Assembly: GCA_046349915.1 (NCBI GenBank)
Contig: JAXMBL010000003.1
Span: forward strand, 1,426,001 to 1,490,000
Direction: 5' to 3'
DNA from: CAIXSC01 sp046349915
GTDB taxonomy: Bacteria; Planctomycetota; Planctomycetia; Pirellulales; Pirellulaceae
Length of the DNA: 64,000 nt
Shown here: positions 42,498 to 50,742 of the stretch, piece after piece
Numbering within the stretch: the stretch's first letter is position 1
Layout of the letters: each line of letters begins with the position of its first letter
Notes under the pieces: generated by a model
The model's database searches: none
Told to the model about the DNA's origin: nothing
The model's input: the letters and a program-made list of their open reading frames with translations, nothing else
Translations under genes and position numbers: made by a program

Positions 42498-44003
42498 TCA
42501 CGGATTCAAAAGCTTCCTAGCTGTCGCTATCAGGCGTCGTTCCGCTTCGACGGCGTCATCGAGTCGCCAAGGGCCCAGTTGGTGCAGGCGACCCCGCAAC
42601 TCACGAGCCGCCAAGTTGGGCAATCGAGAGAACCAGCCGCTTGCGACCTGGGGCGCCGCGCCCGCAATCGCGAGGACAAAGACCCAGGGGTCGACGGCGG
42701 CAACCAACTTGGCAAGATCGTGATCCGACCAGGAAAGTAAGTCCTCAAGCGACTTCAGCGACGACAGCGGTTCGCCTCCGTTGATCGGCGTCGACTCGGA
42801 ACCTTCGCTTTGCTCCTGATCGCGTGCCGCGGACGTACCACTCGACATCGAAATACGATGATCTGCCGCAATTCTGGCCGGATCAACTCGGCGCGGAGCG
42901 GTTTTCTCGAAGGAGATGCGACGGTGCGTTGAATGAGACGATTTTGATTCGAGATGCGGCGGTAGCGTCGAGTGCAGCGGATCGTCCTCGGTCGCCGCAA
43001 GTATGTCGGCGTCACGACCGCCCGACGCGAGGATGGATGATGTTGCGAGTCCACTGCCGGCGGCGGGCCCGGTATGCGGCGGCTGGGGTTCGCCGCGGCG
43101 AACGCGAGACGCTGGTATGGCCGCTGCCGCTGGCGACATTGGCTTCAATGCCGACGTTCCCGCATGCCGTTGGGGATTGTTCACCGCTGGGCTGGGGATG
43201 CCCGCTTGACGAGACCAGCGATCTCGATCTTGCGGCGGCGCCGCGGAGAGGATCGCGGCCAGTGCCGCACGGCCCGCCGGTTGGGCGCCATTCTCGTGCG
43301 ATAGCAAAGCAAGTCGAGCGATGATGGCGGCGCCAATTTCATCGAGCAATTCTGGATCGGGCGTGTGGACTTGGGCGAGGCGGCGCAGCACCTCGGTTTG
43401 CGAATCGCCGTTCAGTTCCGCGATCGACTCAGCCGCCTGCTGGGGAGGAAGTTGAGCCAGCACGACCGCGATGGTTTGCGGATTCTCTCGCGCCAGGCAG
43501 CGGCCGAGCGCGCGGCCCGAAACACTGCGCAAGCGAGACCAGACGTCAAACGGCTCGGATTCGAGGGAGACCCTTGTGGTCAGGCTCTCTTCGGTAGTCG
43601 AACGTCCCACGTGAGAAACCGCCGCGGTTCGGTCCGCAAATTGTCGGGCGAGGGAGTCATCGAGCTCGACGCCATTCGAATCATCAAGCGATCGTCGATT
43701 GGCCGTTGTAAACTCGACGGGAGCAAGGTCCGAGGAGGCAAGGCTCGGCGATGCATCATCGCGAGCAGGAGTGCGCCAGGCGACTCCGTTCCAACCGCCT
43801 AAGAAGTCGGCAATGGCCGACTCTTGCTCGGCTGGATCAATGGCATCTAATTGCTCGACGGCGTCACGAACTTGTTGGACAGCTTCTTGGGGAAGTTGTG
43901 CGAGTAAACTCTCGGCATCATCGGGGGCTAGTCCCGCGACGACCAGTGCTACCTTTCGGAGCATCGACTCGCTGGTTCTCGTTTTGATCGCTTCTTCTTG
44001 CAC
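42498..44003 (-). CDS. fliG: FliG-like motor switch protein with long linker
   Basis: A 501-residue FliG-like protein, longer than the usual 330-350. I choose GTG 44003 because AAGGGGGAA lies 6 bases upstream; ATG 44033 would add 10 residues without such a site. The N-terminal domain has MLRKVALVVAGLAPDDAESLLAQL. The middle domain has ENPQTIAVVLAQLPPQQAA, equivalent to the EHPQT motif. A Ser/Pro/Ala-rich, probably disordered linker spans about 250-415. The C-terminal domain (about 418-501) has DLLSWSDHDLAKLVAAVDPWVFVLAIAGA and LGPWRLDDAVEAERRLIATARKL. Conserved charged torque-helix residues are not obvious. The linker and divergence make the motor role less certain than the family call. Confidence 0.85.
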   Translation of the reverse strand: MQEEAIKTRTSESMLRKVALVVAGLAPDDAESLLAQLPQEAVQQVRDAVEQLDAIDPAEQESAIADFLGGWNGVAWRTPARDDASPSLASSDLAPVEFTTANRRSLDDSNGVELDDSLARQFADRTAAVSHVGRSTTEESLTTRVSLESEPFDVWSRLRSVSGRALGRCLARENPQTIAVVLAQLPPQQAAESIAELNGDSQTEVLRRLAQVHTPDPELLDEIGAAIIARLALLSHENGAQPAGRAALAAILSAAPPQDRDRWSRQAGIPSPAVNNPQRHAGTSALKPMSPAAAAIPASRVRRGEPQPPHTGPAAGSGLATSSILASGGRDADILAATEDDPLHSTLPPHLESKSSHSTHRRISFEKTAPRRVDPARIAADHRISMSSGTSAARDQEQSEGSESTPINGGEPLSSLKSLEDLLSWSDHDLAKLVAAVDPWVFVLAIAGAAPQVASGWFSRLPNLAARELRGRLHQLGPWRLDDAVEAERRLIATARKLLNP

Positions 44004-44004
44004 G

Positions 44005-44018
44005 ACTGATTCCCCCTT
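44005..44018 (-). promoter_or_regulatory. Strong ribosome binding site of fliG
   Basis: On the minus strand, AAGGGGGAATCAGTC precedes GTG 44003. It is the best Shine-Dalgarno-like match in the flagellar cluster and decides the start against the upstream ATG at 44033, which has none. Confidence 0.65.
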
Positions 44019-44069
44019 GAACTGTCGTCGCATTCAGCCCACGCGGCTCGCCTGCTTGTGATTAGTCAT

Positions 44070-45548
44070 TCAGGCGGCATTTCCGAGCCATTGTCGGAGA
44101 GTTGCCGCCGCTCCGCTGGGATCGCCTTGGATTTGGTCGTGCAGTTGTTGTGAGGGCAGTTGTTGCGAGGGCAAGGCCGGGCGATTCGTTTTTCGAGTGG
44201 AGCGGGGTCGTTCAGGCGACTCAGGCTCCTGCGCTTTCTCAACGTTCCCACCCGGAACGTCTCGTAGGTAGCTCTTGGCGCGGCGTCCTTCCACGCGAGT
44301 GCTCCGGAGCGTTTGGACGAGGCGAGAAAGTCCGTAGAGTCCCGCGAAAGCGCCGAGCAAGGTGAAGGCGTTGTCGCGCAGCCAGCGTGAGAGGGACGGA
44401 TGAGCCCAACGAGCTGCCTCGTTCCACAGAGTCAGCGAGGAATTCGTCGAGTGGGCTTCGCAGGGAGAGGCGGTCGGAGGAACTGGCGATTCACTCGCTA
44501 GTTCGCCTCGGTCGACTTGTGGGTGAGGCGATCCCATTCGCGCCCGGTCATGCAAGTTGGCGGACGGCGACTGCTTGAGTGTGTTGGCGGATAAGGAAGC
44601 TCGCCCTGGTGAATCAGCTTCAAGTGGTGACGCTCCCGTGGTTTCAGCATGCGCTAATGTCGGCGGAGCAGCGTCCGATCGAGGGAGCGAAACGCGAGTT
44701 GATGCGGTGCTTGGAGCCGCGGTTGGTACGATTCCCACGCGGGAAGCAACTTCGTGACCGCGAAGAGGATGAGCGAACGAAGCTGGGATCGTCGGCGCCT
44801 CTCGAGCAACTCGAGGAGAATGAGTCGCGGGGACGACCTCGCGCGATTCGCCCTTCGTGGACGGTGTGTTCACGGGCAACCCGCTGTGGGCGACGCCGGC
44901 GTTCAGGTCGAGCACCGTGATCGACTCGGCGGTGCTGATGCCCAGAGTATTCATCAGGGTCGCGCGAATGGCGTTCACGATCGTCGGGTCGAGAATACGA
45001 TCGCCGCGAGCACGGACGGCCGCCGTGGCCTGTCGGAGTCTTCGTCGAGGAAAACCGCCTAGATCCGAGTCTTCATATTGAACACTGGCTTCTTCAATGC
45101 CGGAAATCTTCCGCAAGATGAGCGCGATTTCCTGCTCTTTAGCTAGTTTCGCCGCCGCCTCGCGCTGCCTTGGGGAAGCGAAGGGATGATCCGCGGCGAG
45201 CGACCGCTGAGCGTAAGTGAAGAAGGTCGCTGGCAACGCCTGTTGGTCGAAGAGAGCCTTCAGGTAAAGATGCTTTGCTTGCGAAGGGACTTCGAAACGG
45301 CCATCCACCACTCGAGCTTCATTCAGTTGAGCCTTGCCGAAAGCCGCTTCCATCGCTGTCATTTCGGACCGCGAGAACTCCACTCCATCAAACAACAGTT
45401 CCCGAGGTTCTGATCGTGGCCAGAAAATAGCTAGCGCCAGAGTCGCGCAGCCAAGCGCCAACGCAATACCAATGGTCCACCTCGCTCGCGCGGGTGATTG
45501 TCGCCATTGTGAAAGCCATTGGTTCGTCGATTGAGTGAGGAAGTCCAT
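44070..45548 (-). CDS. fliF: Flagellar MS-ring protein FliF
   Basis: A 492-residue MS-ring protein. TM1 (about 25-44, WTIGIALALGCATLALAIFW) precedes the YscJ/FliF ring-building domains (LLFDGVEFSRSEMTAMEAAF; EIALILRKISGIEEASVQYEDS). A Ser/Thr/Pro-rich stretch (about 225-390) replaces part of the usual beta-collar region. TM2 is about 392-412 (NAFTLLGAFAGLYGLSRLV). The last residues (GAAATLRQWLGNAA) match the FliG-binding tail of FliF. GGAGG precedes ATG 45548. First gene of the fliF-G-H-I-J set; fliE is not upstream. Confidence 0.9.
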   Translation of the reverse strand: MDFLTQSTNQWLSQWRQSPARARWTIGIALALGCATLALAIFWPRSEPRELLFDGVEFSRSEMTAMEAAFGKAQLNEARVVDGRFEVPSQAKHLYLKALFDQQALPATFFTYAQRSLAADHPFASPRQREAAAKLAKEQEIALILRKISGIEEASVQYEDSDLGGFPRRRLRQATAAVRARGDRILDPTIVNAIRATLMNTLGISTAESITVLDLNAGVAHSGLPVNTPSTKGESREVVPATHSPRVAREAPTIPASFAHPLRGHEVASRVGIVPTAAPSTASTRVSLPRSDAAPPTLAHAETTGASPLEADSPGRASLSANTLKQSPSANLHDRARMGSPHPQVDRGELASESPVPPTASPCEAHSTNSSLTLWNEAARWAHPSLSRWLRDNAFTLLGAFAGLYGLSRLVQTLRSTRVEGRRAKSYLRDVPGGNVEKAQEPESPERPRSTRKTNRPALPSQQLPSQQLHDQIQGDPSGAAATLRQWLGNAA

Positions 45549-46291
45549 CCCTGGGCCTCCGAGTTGACTGGGGGCGCGCTTGCCGAAATCGCCGAGACTG
45601 CGTGACTTCCTGTCGCGCCCTGCTCCCGGCTGGCGGAATATCTACGGATCGCGGGCTTTTTTGTCAATGTCGACCGCGTTCGATCCGAGTGTACGACGGA
45701 CTTCCAGTCCGTCGATTAATCGGTCAGCGCCAGCTTCAGCGAGTCCACGGACATCGGTGAACCACGGATCTCACCGATGCCACGGATTTCCAGAAACTCG
45801 TAGGTCTGGCAGTCCGACCGAATTAGTTGGACGGCGCCATGTTGAACCACTTGAGGCAACACGAAACAGTGACAGAGTTAGTACTTGGCATCGATCGGTG
45901 GCGATCAGTGTTCCCAAGTGATTGCACCACGAATCTCGCGAATCACACGAATGGGTAATTGGGGCTAGGGGCGTGGTGCGCGACTAGCAGTGGCTGCCTG
46001 AGAAGAGGGCAAGCCGATCGCTCGCTAGGACATCGAATTTAATCCTCTCCCTCTCAATTCGTGGGATTTGTGCGATTCGTGGTCCACAACCATCTAACGA
46101 CCTCCCCCCCTCTAATCTCATCCGTGTCATCGGTGTAATTTATGGTCGACGGACTTCCGTGTCTGACATCCGTGAATTCGGCCAACCTGGCGCTGTCCAA
46201 TGAGTGAGGATCAGCGAAGACGAATGTTCTCTATATTCTTGGCGCAGGGGGAACGCAATCTCGGAACACTGAGCTTCGCCGCGAGAAAGCC
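45549..46291. other. Repeat-rich intergenic region upstream of fliF
   Basis: No convincing gene. It contains a palindromic element (45691-45715) and several degenerate segments built on ATTCGTG, GATTCGTGGTCCAC and CCACGGAT words (about 45755-45795, 45925-45960, 46060-46090, 46125-46145). Similar words recur at 62450-62600. The fliF promoter must lie in its first part, since the minus-strand fliF starts at 45548. Confidence 0.7.
45691..45715 (+). repeat. Palindromic dispersed repeat
   Basis: GTACGACGGACTTCCAGTCCGTCGA; the core GACGGACT and AGTCCGTC arms fold around TCC. Same family as 39944-39967 and 57424/57568. Confidence 0.85.
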
Positions 46292-47758
46292 CTAGGCCAG
46301 AATGGGACGGACAAGTTCCCCGTGTACGTTGGTCAAGCGACGTTGAATACCGTTGTGGTAGAACGTCAGTCGCTCGTGATTGATGCCCAGCAAGTGAAGT
46401 ACGGTGGCATGAAAGTCGTGCCAGCTGACAGGGTTCTCGACCGATTTCCAGCCGATATCGTCGGTCGCGCCGTACGCCATGCCGGGGCGAAGTCCGGCGC
46501 CAGCGAGCCAGACGGAAAAGCCGGTTTGGTTGTGGTCGCGACCCAACCCGACTTCATTTTCGCCCGACTGGGTGAATGGAGTACGTCCGAATTCCGTGGT
46601 AAACAGCAGCAACGTGTCGTCCAGCAATCCTCGCTGTCTCAAGTCACGCACGAGGGCCGCCACGGGTTGGTCAATCCGAATGGCCTCTTGCGTGTGGTTC
46701 TGCACGACATTCTCGTGGGCATCCCAATTGATGCGAGGAGAGCTAAAGTCTCCTCCCGAATAGATTTGAATGAATCGCACGCCTCCTTCGAGCAGACGTC
46801 GAGCCAGGAGACAGGTACGCCCAAATTCGGCGGTCTCAGGCTGATCGAGCCCATAGGCGGCGCGAGTGGCCGCGGTCTCTTGCGATAAGTCGGCGACTTT
46901 AGGGACCGCCAACTGCATTTTAGCGGCCAACTCATAGCTGCGAATTCGTCCCGCCAGCTCTCGATCGCCGCCGCGACGATCAAGCTCCCATTGATTCAAG
47001 CTCGCTAGCAATGCGCGGCTGTCGGCTTCGACTGCCGCACTGAGAGGCCGAGCCGGTTGGAGATCGGCGATCGGCTCGCCTTTCGACTGCAAGGCCACTC
47101 CCTGGTGGCGCGGCGGCAGAAAGCCATTGGTCCAATTGTTGGTTCCACCTGCGGGATAGCCTCGAGTGTCCGGGAGCACCACGAATGTCGGTAAGTCGTC
47201 GGTCTCGTTGCCCAGTCCGTAGGAAAGCCAAGAGCCGAGGGTGGGGAAGCCGTTGAGGCGGAATCCCGAGTTCTCTTGCAGAGTCGCCGGGGTATGGCTC
47301 GACGATTCGGCGGTCATCGAACGAATCACCGTAAGTTCATCGGCTACGGTCGACAAATGGGGGAAGAGTTCCGAAATCCAGAGCCCGCTCTTGCCTCGCT
47401 GCTTGAATTCCCAGTCGTTTTTCCTGAGTAGCCCCACCTTCCCGAAAAAGACGTCGGGACGCTGATCCCCCTGCAACGACTTCCCGTGTAAGCGGGCCAG
47501 GTCTGGCTTATAGTCGAAGGTGTCGATTTGCGAATAGCCGCCGCAGAGGCAGATATGGATGGCTCGTTTAGCTCGAGCGGGATGGTGCGGCACGGGGTCG
47601 GCCGATTCGCCCGGGACGGGAGCGCCGGTCGCCGAGTCTGGTTTTCCCAGGAGCACGGCGAGGGCGGCGCCGGTCAGGCCGCCGCAAGTCCAGGACAGGA
47701 AATCGCGTCGAGGGAGGGGAGGGGATACTGCTGAGAAAGATCCTATGGGAACAGCCAT
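46292..47758 (-). CDS. DUF1501 protein without adjacent PSD1 partner
   Basis: A 488-residue DUF1501 protein. It has a Tat signal (PLPRRDFLSWTCGGLTGAALAVLLG) and family motifs KRAIHICLCGGYSQIDTFDYKPDL, GSWLSYGLGNETDDLPTFVVLP, LPPRHQGVALQ, LFTTEFGRTPFTQ and LGRDHNQTGFSVWLAGAGL. The start is uncertain: ATG 47758 or 47794, neither with a good ribosome site. Unlike the other two DUF1501 genes here, it has no DUF1549/DUF1553 gene beside it; a 0.7-kb repeat region follows and thrC is divergent upstream. It resembles the gene at 29912 only at family level. Confidence 0.92.
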   Translation of the reverse strand: MAVPIGSFSAVSPPLPRRDFLSWTCGGLTGAALAVLLGKPDSATGAPVPGESADPVPHHPARAKRAIHICLCGGYSQIDTFDYKPDLARLHGKSLQGDQRPDVFFGKVGLLRKNDWEFKQRGKSGLWISELFPHLSTVADELTVIRSMTAESSSHTPATLQENSGFRLNGFPTLGSWLSYGLGNETDDLPTFVVLPDTRGYPAGGTNNWTNGFLPPRHQGVALQSKGEPIADLQPARPLSAAVEADSRALLASLNQWELDRRGGDRELAGRIRSYELAAKMQLAVPKVADLSQETAATRAAYGLDQPETAEFGRTCLLARRLLEGGVRFIQIYSGGDFSSPRINWDAHENVVQNHTQEAIRIDQPVAALVRDLRQRGLLDDTLLLFTTEFGRTPFTQSGENEVGLGRDHNQTGFSVWLAGAGLRPGMAYGATDDIGWKSVENPVSWHDFHATVLHLLGINHERLTFYHNGIQRRLTNVHGELVRPILA

Positions 47759-47954
47759 GGCTTGGGAGTCTCGGTGGAAGCGGCGCGCGGACATCGGAGG
47801 TTACAACTAAGGCGGACTCGCTTTGCGGCGGTCCTTGTTTCCTGGCTTGGGGCGGGGCGAGTCGCCCTTGCCCGTTTTTGCCTTCCTCGCATAGACTACC
47901 CATCCGCTCGACGAATTCCAACAGGAACCTTTTGAAACACAAGTAGTTAGCATC

Positions 47955-49367
47955 GTGCAAAACGGCCAGCAACACGCGGAAGTCGCGTTTCAGCAGTGCA
48001 TCTCGCCGCAATGTCGCGCCACGTTCGGTGTCTCCGAGGTGCTCGTAGCGTGCCCGCATTGCGGAGACTTGCTCGACATTGCCTACGATTGGGAGCGAGC
48101 ACGTCCACCCAAGTCCCTGCGGCAATTTGAGCAGATGTGGAGCCAGCGATATGAACCTCTGCGGTTCAGCGGCGTCTGGCGGTTTCATGAATTGCTGCCA
48201 TTCGCTCGCCCCGAACATGTGGTTACGGTGGGCGAGGGGCAAACGTTGCTGCAACAGGCGGACGGAGTGGCTCAGTACGTCGGATTGCAGCCCGGTTGCC
48301 TGCATTTGCAATACGAAGGGATGAATCCTTCGGGCAGCTTCAAAGATAACGGCATGTCCGCCGCCTTTACTCACGCTCGCATGGTGGGAGCAGCACGCGC
48401 CGCCTGCGCTTCGACCGGCAATACGAGCGCGTCGCTCGCCATGTACTGCGCTGTGACTCGCCTGATGAAGGCCGTCATCTTTATTGGTTCGGGCAAAATC
48501 TCCTACGGCAAGCTCTCGCAGGCGCTCGACTACGGAGCACTCACCGTTCAAATTGCCGGCGATTTCGATGACGCCATGGCGCGAGTCAAAGAAGTAGCGC
48601 GAGATCTGGGCATCTATCTGGTCAACAGCGTGAATCCCTTCCGGTTGGAAGGACAGAAGACGATCATGTTTCGGGTCCTCGAGGCGTTGCGGTGGCAACC
48701 GCCCGACTGGATCGTGGTGCCTGGGGGAAACCTGGGGAATTCCAGCGCCTTCGGGAAAGCGTTCGCGGAATTACGTGAGTTGGGATTGATTGATCGCGTG
48801 CCGCGGCTGGCCGTGATCAACGCGGCGGGCGCCGACACTTTGTATGAACTGTATACTCGCCATGGCGTTCGCTGGGAGCAAGGCAACGCCGATATGTCGG
48901 TGGTCGAGCAATTCTATGGGAAGATGGATGCCGACCAGCGTAAGGCTTCGACGATCGCCAGCGCGATCGAAATCAATCGGCCCGTGAATCTCCGTAAGTG
49001 TCTGCGAGCGCTCGAGGTCTGCCAGGGGGTCGTGCGTCAGGTCACTGACCAGGAGATTCTGGATGCCAAGGCCCGCGTGGGAGCCGGAGGTTTGGGCTGC
49101 GAACCGGCGAGCGCGGCGAGCGTCGCGGGCGCGAAGTTGCTGCGAGACGAAGGGGTGATTGCGCCGAGTGATCGGGTAGTCTGTATCCTGACTGGGCATC
49201 AGCTCAAGGATCCCACCGCGACCGTGGCGTATCACACGACCGATCAGGAACAGTTCAACAAAGTGTTGGGGAGCCGCGGAGTGCGGCGAGCATCGTTCGC
49301 CAATCGAGCGGTGGCCGTCCCCAATCAATTGGATGAGATTATCAAGGCGATCAAGTTGTACTCATAG
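47955..49367 (+). CDS. thrC: Threonine synthase
   Basis: PLP enzyme converting O-phosphohomoserine to threonine, 470 residues. The N-terminus has a zinc-ribbon-like pair (CISPQC and CPHC). PLP lysine K130 is in NPSGSFKDNGM, followed by CASTGNTSASLAMY and phosphate-binding glycines in VVPGGNLGNSSAF, all typical of threonine synthases. A GTG start at 47955 is used; no in-frame ATG precedes the conserved N-terminus, and the ribosome site is weak. dapB follows after 89 bases, so two branches of the aspartate family are grouped. Length fits the bacterial family. Confidence 0.93.
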   Translation: MQNGQQHAEVAFQQCISPQCRATFGVSEVLVACPHCGDLLDIAYDWERARPPKSLRQFEQMWSQRYEPLRFSGVWRFHELLPFARPEHVVTVGEGQTLLQQADGVAQYVGLQPGCLHLQYEGMNPSGSFKDNGMSAAFTHARMVGAARAACASTGNTSASLAMYCAVTRLMKAVIFIGSGKISYGKLSQALDYGALTVQIAGDFDDAMARVKEVARDLGIYLVNSVNPFRLEGQKTIMFRVLEALRWQPPDWIVVPGGNLGNSSAFGKAFAELRELGLIDRVPRLAVINAAGADTLYELYTRHGVRWEQGNADMSVVEQFYGKMDADQRKASTIASAIEINRPVNLRKCLRALEVCQGVVRQVTDQEILDAKARVGAGGLGCEPASAASVAGAKLLRDEGVIAPSDRVVCILTGHQLKDPTATVAYHTTDQEQFNKVLGSRGVRRASFANRAVAVPNQLDEIIKAIKLYS

Positions 49368-49456
49368 TGCGTGAATCAGATGTGCGCGAGGCGGTCACGA
49401 GGCGTACCGCCGCGGCATGGGGCTGAGTTGGGCGTGCACGAACAAAGGAAAACACC

Positions 49457-50254
49457 ATGGGAAAGCTGCGAGTAGCGATTCACGGAGCGGCCGGTCGGAT
49501 GGGGCGACGGCTAGTGGCCTTGGGTTCGATCGATTCCGCCTTGCATATCGTGGCCGCCTTGGAGTCGAACACGCATCCGGATCTCAATGCCGACGCGGGA
49601 GTGCTGGCGGGCGTCGGTGAGATCGGCGTCCCTATTTCATCGCAGCTGTTGACGCCTGTCGATTGCATCATTGACTTCTCGGTTCCCGGCGCGGCCCTGT
49701 TGATCGCCGACGAAGCCGCACGGCGCGGCATCCCTTTGGTGGTCGCGACGACCGGGTTCGAGACCGAGGAAAAACACCGAATCGCGGAGCTGGGACAGAA
49801 GATCCCCGTGGTTTGGTCTCCCAGCATGAGCATGGCCGTGAATTTGACCATGAAGCTGGTGGCCACCGCGGCTCGCGTGCTGAAAGACTATCCGAATGGA
49901 ACGGATGTCGAGATTATCGAGCGACATCATCGCTTTAAGGAAGACGCGCCCAGCGGCACGGCGCTCCGTTTCGGCGAAATCGTGGCGGACATCATGGGGC
50001 AGTCCGAGATGGCTCACGGTCGCAGCGGGCGACCGGGAAAAAGGCCGCGACATGAAATCGGCTACCATGCGCTGCGAACGGGCGATAATCCCGGCGAGCA
50101 TACGATTGTCTTTGGCATGTTGGGCGAGACGATCGAATTGAACGTGAAGGCGTCGAATCGCGACTGCTACGCATTTGGCGCGCTGGAGGCGGCCAAGTTC
50201 GTCGTCCAACAAAAGCCCGGCTTGTACAGCATGGCCGACGTCTTGGGACTATGA
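49457..50254 (+). CDS. dapB: 4-hydroxy-tetrahydrodipicolinate reductase
   Basis: NAD(P)H-dependent reductase of the lysine/diaminopimelate pathway, 265 residues. The N-terminal Rossmann motif is VAIHGAAGRMGRRL. The catalytic and substrate region is EIIERHHRFKEDAPSGTALRFGE, matching the DapB HHRxKxDAPSGTA signature. The C-terminus has HTIVFGMLGETIELNVKASNRDCYAFGA. AAAGGA lies before ATG 49457. It sits between thrC and a small Cys-containing gene that begins 10 bases later, probably one transcript. Supply of diaminopimelate indicates peptidoglycan and lysine synthesis. Confidence 0.95.
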   Translation: MGKLRVAIHGAAGRMGRRLVALGSIDSALHIVAALESNTHPDLNADAGVLAGVGEIGVPISSQLLTPVDCIIDFSVPGAALLIADEAARRGIPLVVATTGFETEEKHRIAELGQKIPVVWSPSMSMAVNLTMKLVATAARVLKDYPNGTDVEIIERHHRFKEDAPSGTALRFGEIVADIMGQSEMAHGRSGRPGKRPRHEIGYHALRTGDNPGEHTIVFGMLGETIELNVKASNRDCYAFGALEAAKFVVQQKPGLYSMADVLGL

Positions 50255-50264
50255 GGCGTTTGCC

Positions 50265-50615
50265 GTGGCCAAGTGCGAACAAGGATACTTGTGCGACGTT
50301 TGTGGTCGCGATGTCGAGGAGATGGTCGACAGCGATCTCTATTTGCGCTATGTGATTGGGATGGTCGATCCCGAGGTGCTGCACGTCAGCCCCGAGCGGC
50401 ATATTCGCTGCAATCCCGTCCTCGCACAGTTCATCACGGACCCCGATTTTCCACCCGTCGAAGTGGCGGGTGATTTCGACAAGAAACTGCTCGACCCCGC
50501 CTTCGTACTCGCTCGTGAAACACTCGTCACACGCGGCTGGCGCCGCCTCCGCGAGTTGGTTGGCAGCGATGTCCCCGTCGTCGAATACCCGCTCAACGCC
50601 GCGAACCGATTGTAA
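50265..50615 (+). CDS. Small conserved-looking protein with Cys motif
   Basis: A 116-residue soluble protein I do not recognise. I start at GTG 50265 (VAKCEQGYLCDVCG), with GAGG overlapping the dapB stop region; the frame upstream lies inside dapB. Three cysteines near the N-terminus (C-x5-C-x2-C) could bind metal, but a fourth ligand would have to come from C or H further on (HVSPERHIRCNP). The rest is mixed alpha/beta with no signal or TM segment. It follows dapB by 10 bases and is likely co-transcribed. Its job is unknown. Confidence 0.75.
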   Translation: MAKCEQGYLCDVCGRDVEEMVDSDLYLRYVIGMVDPEVLHVSPERHIRCNPVLAQFITDPDFPPVEVAGDFDKKLLDPAFVLARETLVTRGWRRLRELVGSDVPVVEYPLNAANRL

Positions 50616-50742
50616 CGCCTTGGTTGACGCCAGTTCCGTGCGCAAACCAGAATAGCGTCAAGGAACGCGCGAGACCCTGACGCCGCGAACGCGGTTGCGT
50701 CGAGGGTCGACTCCGACGCGGACGTGACGAGAAAAGCGAACT

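Noticed and set aside
47568..48698. A 376-codon minus-strand frame opposite thrC and the DUF1501 5' end
   Set aside because: Shadow of thrC; no conserved domain.
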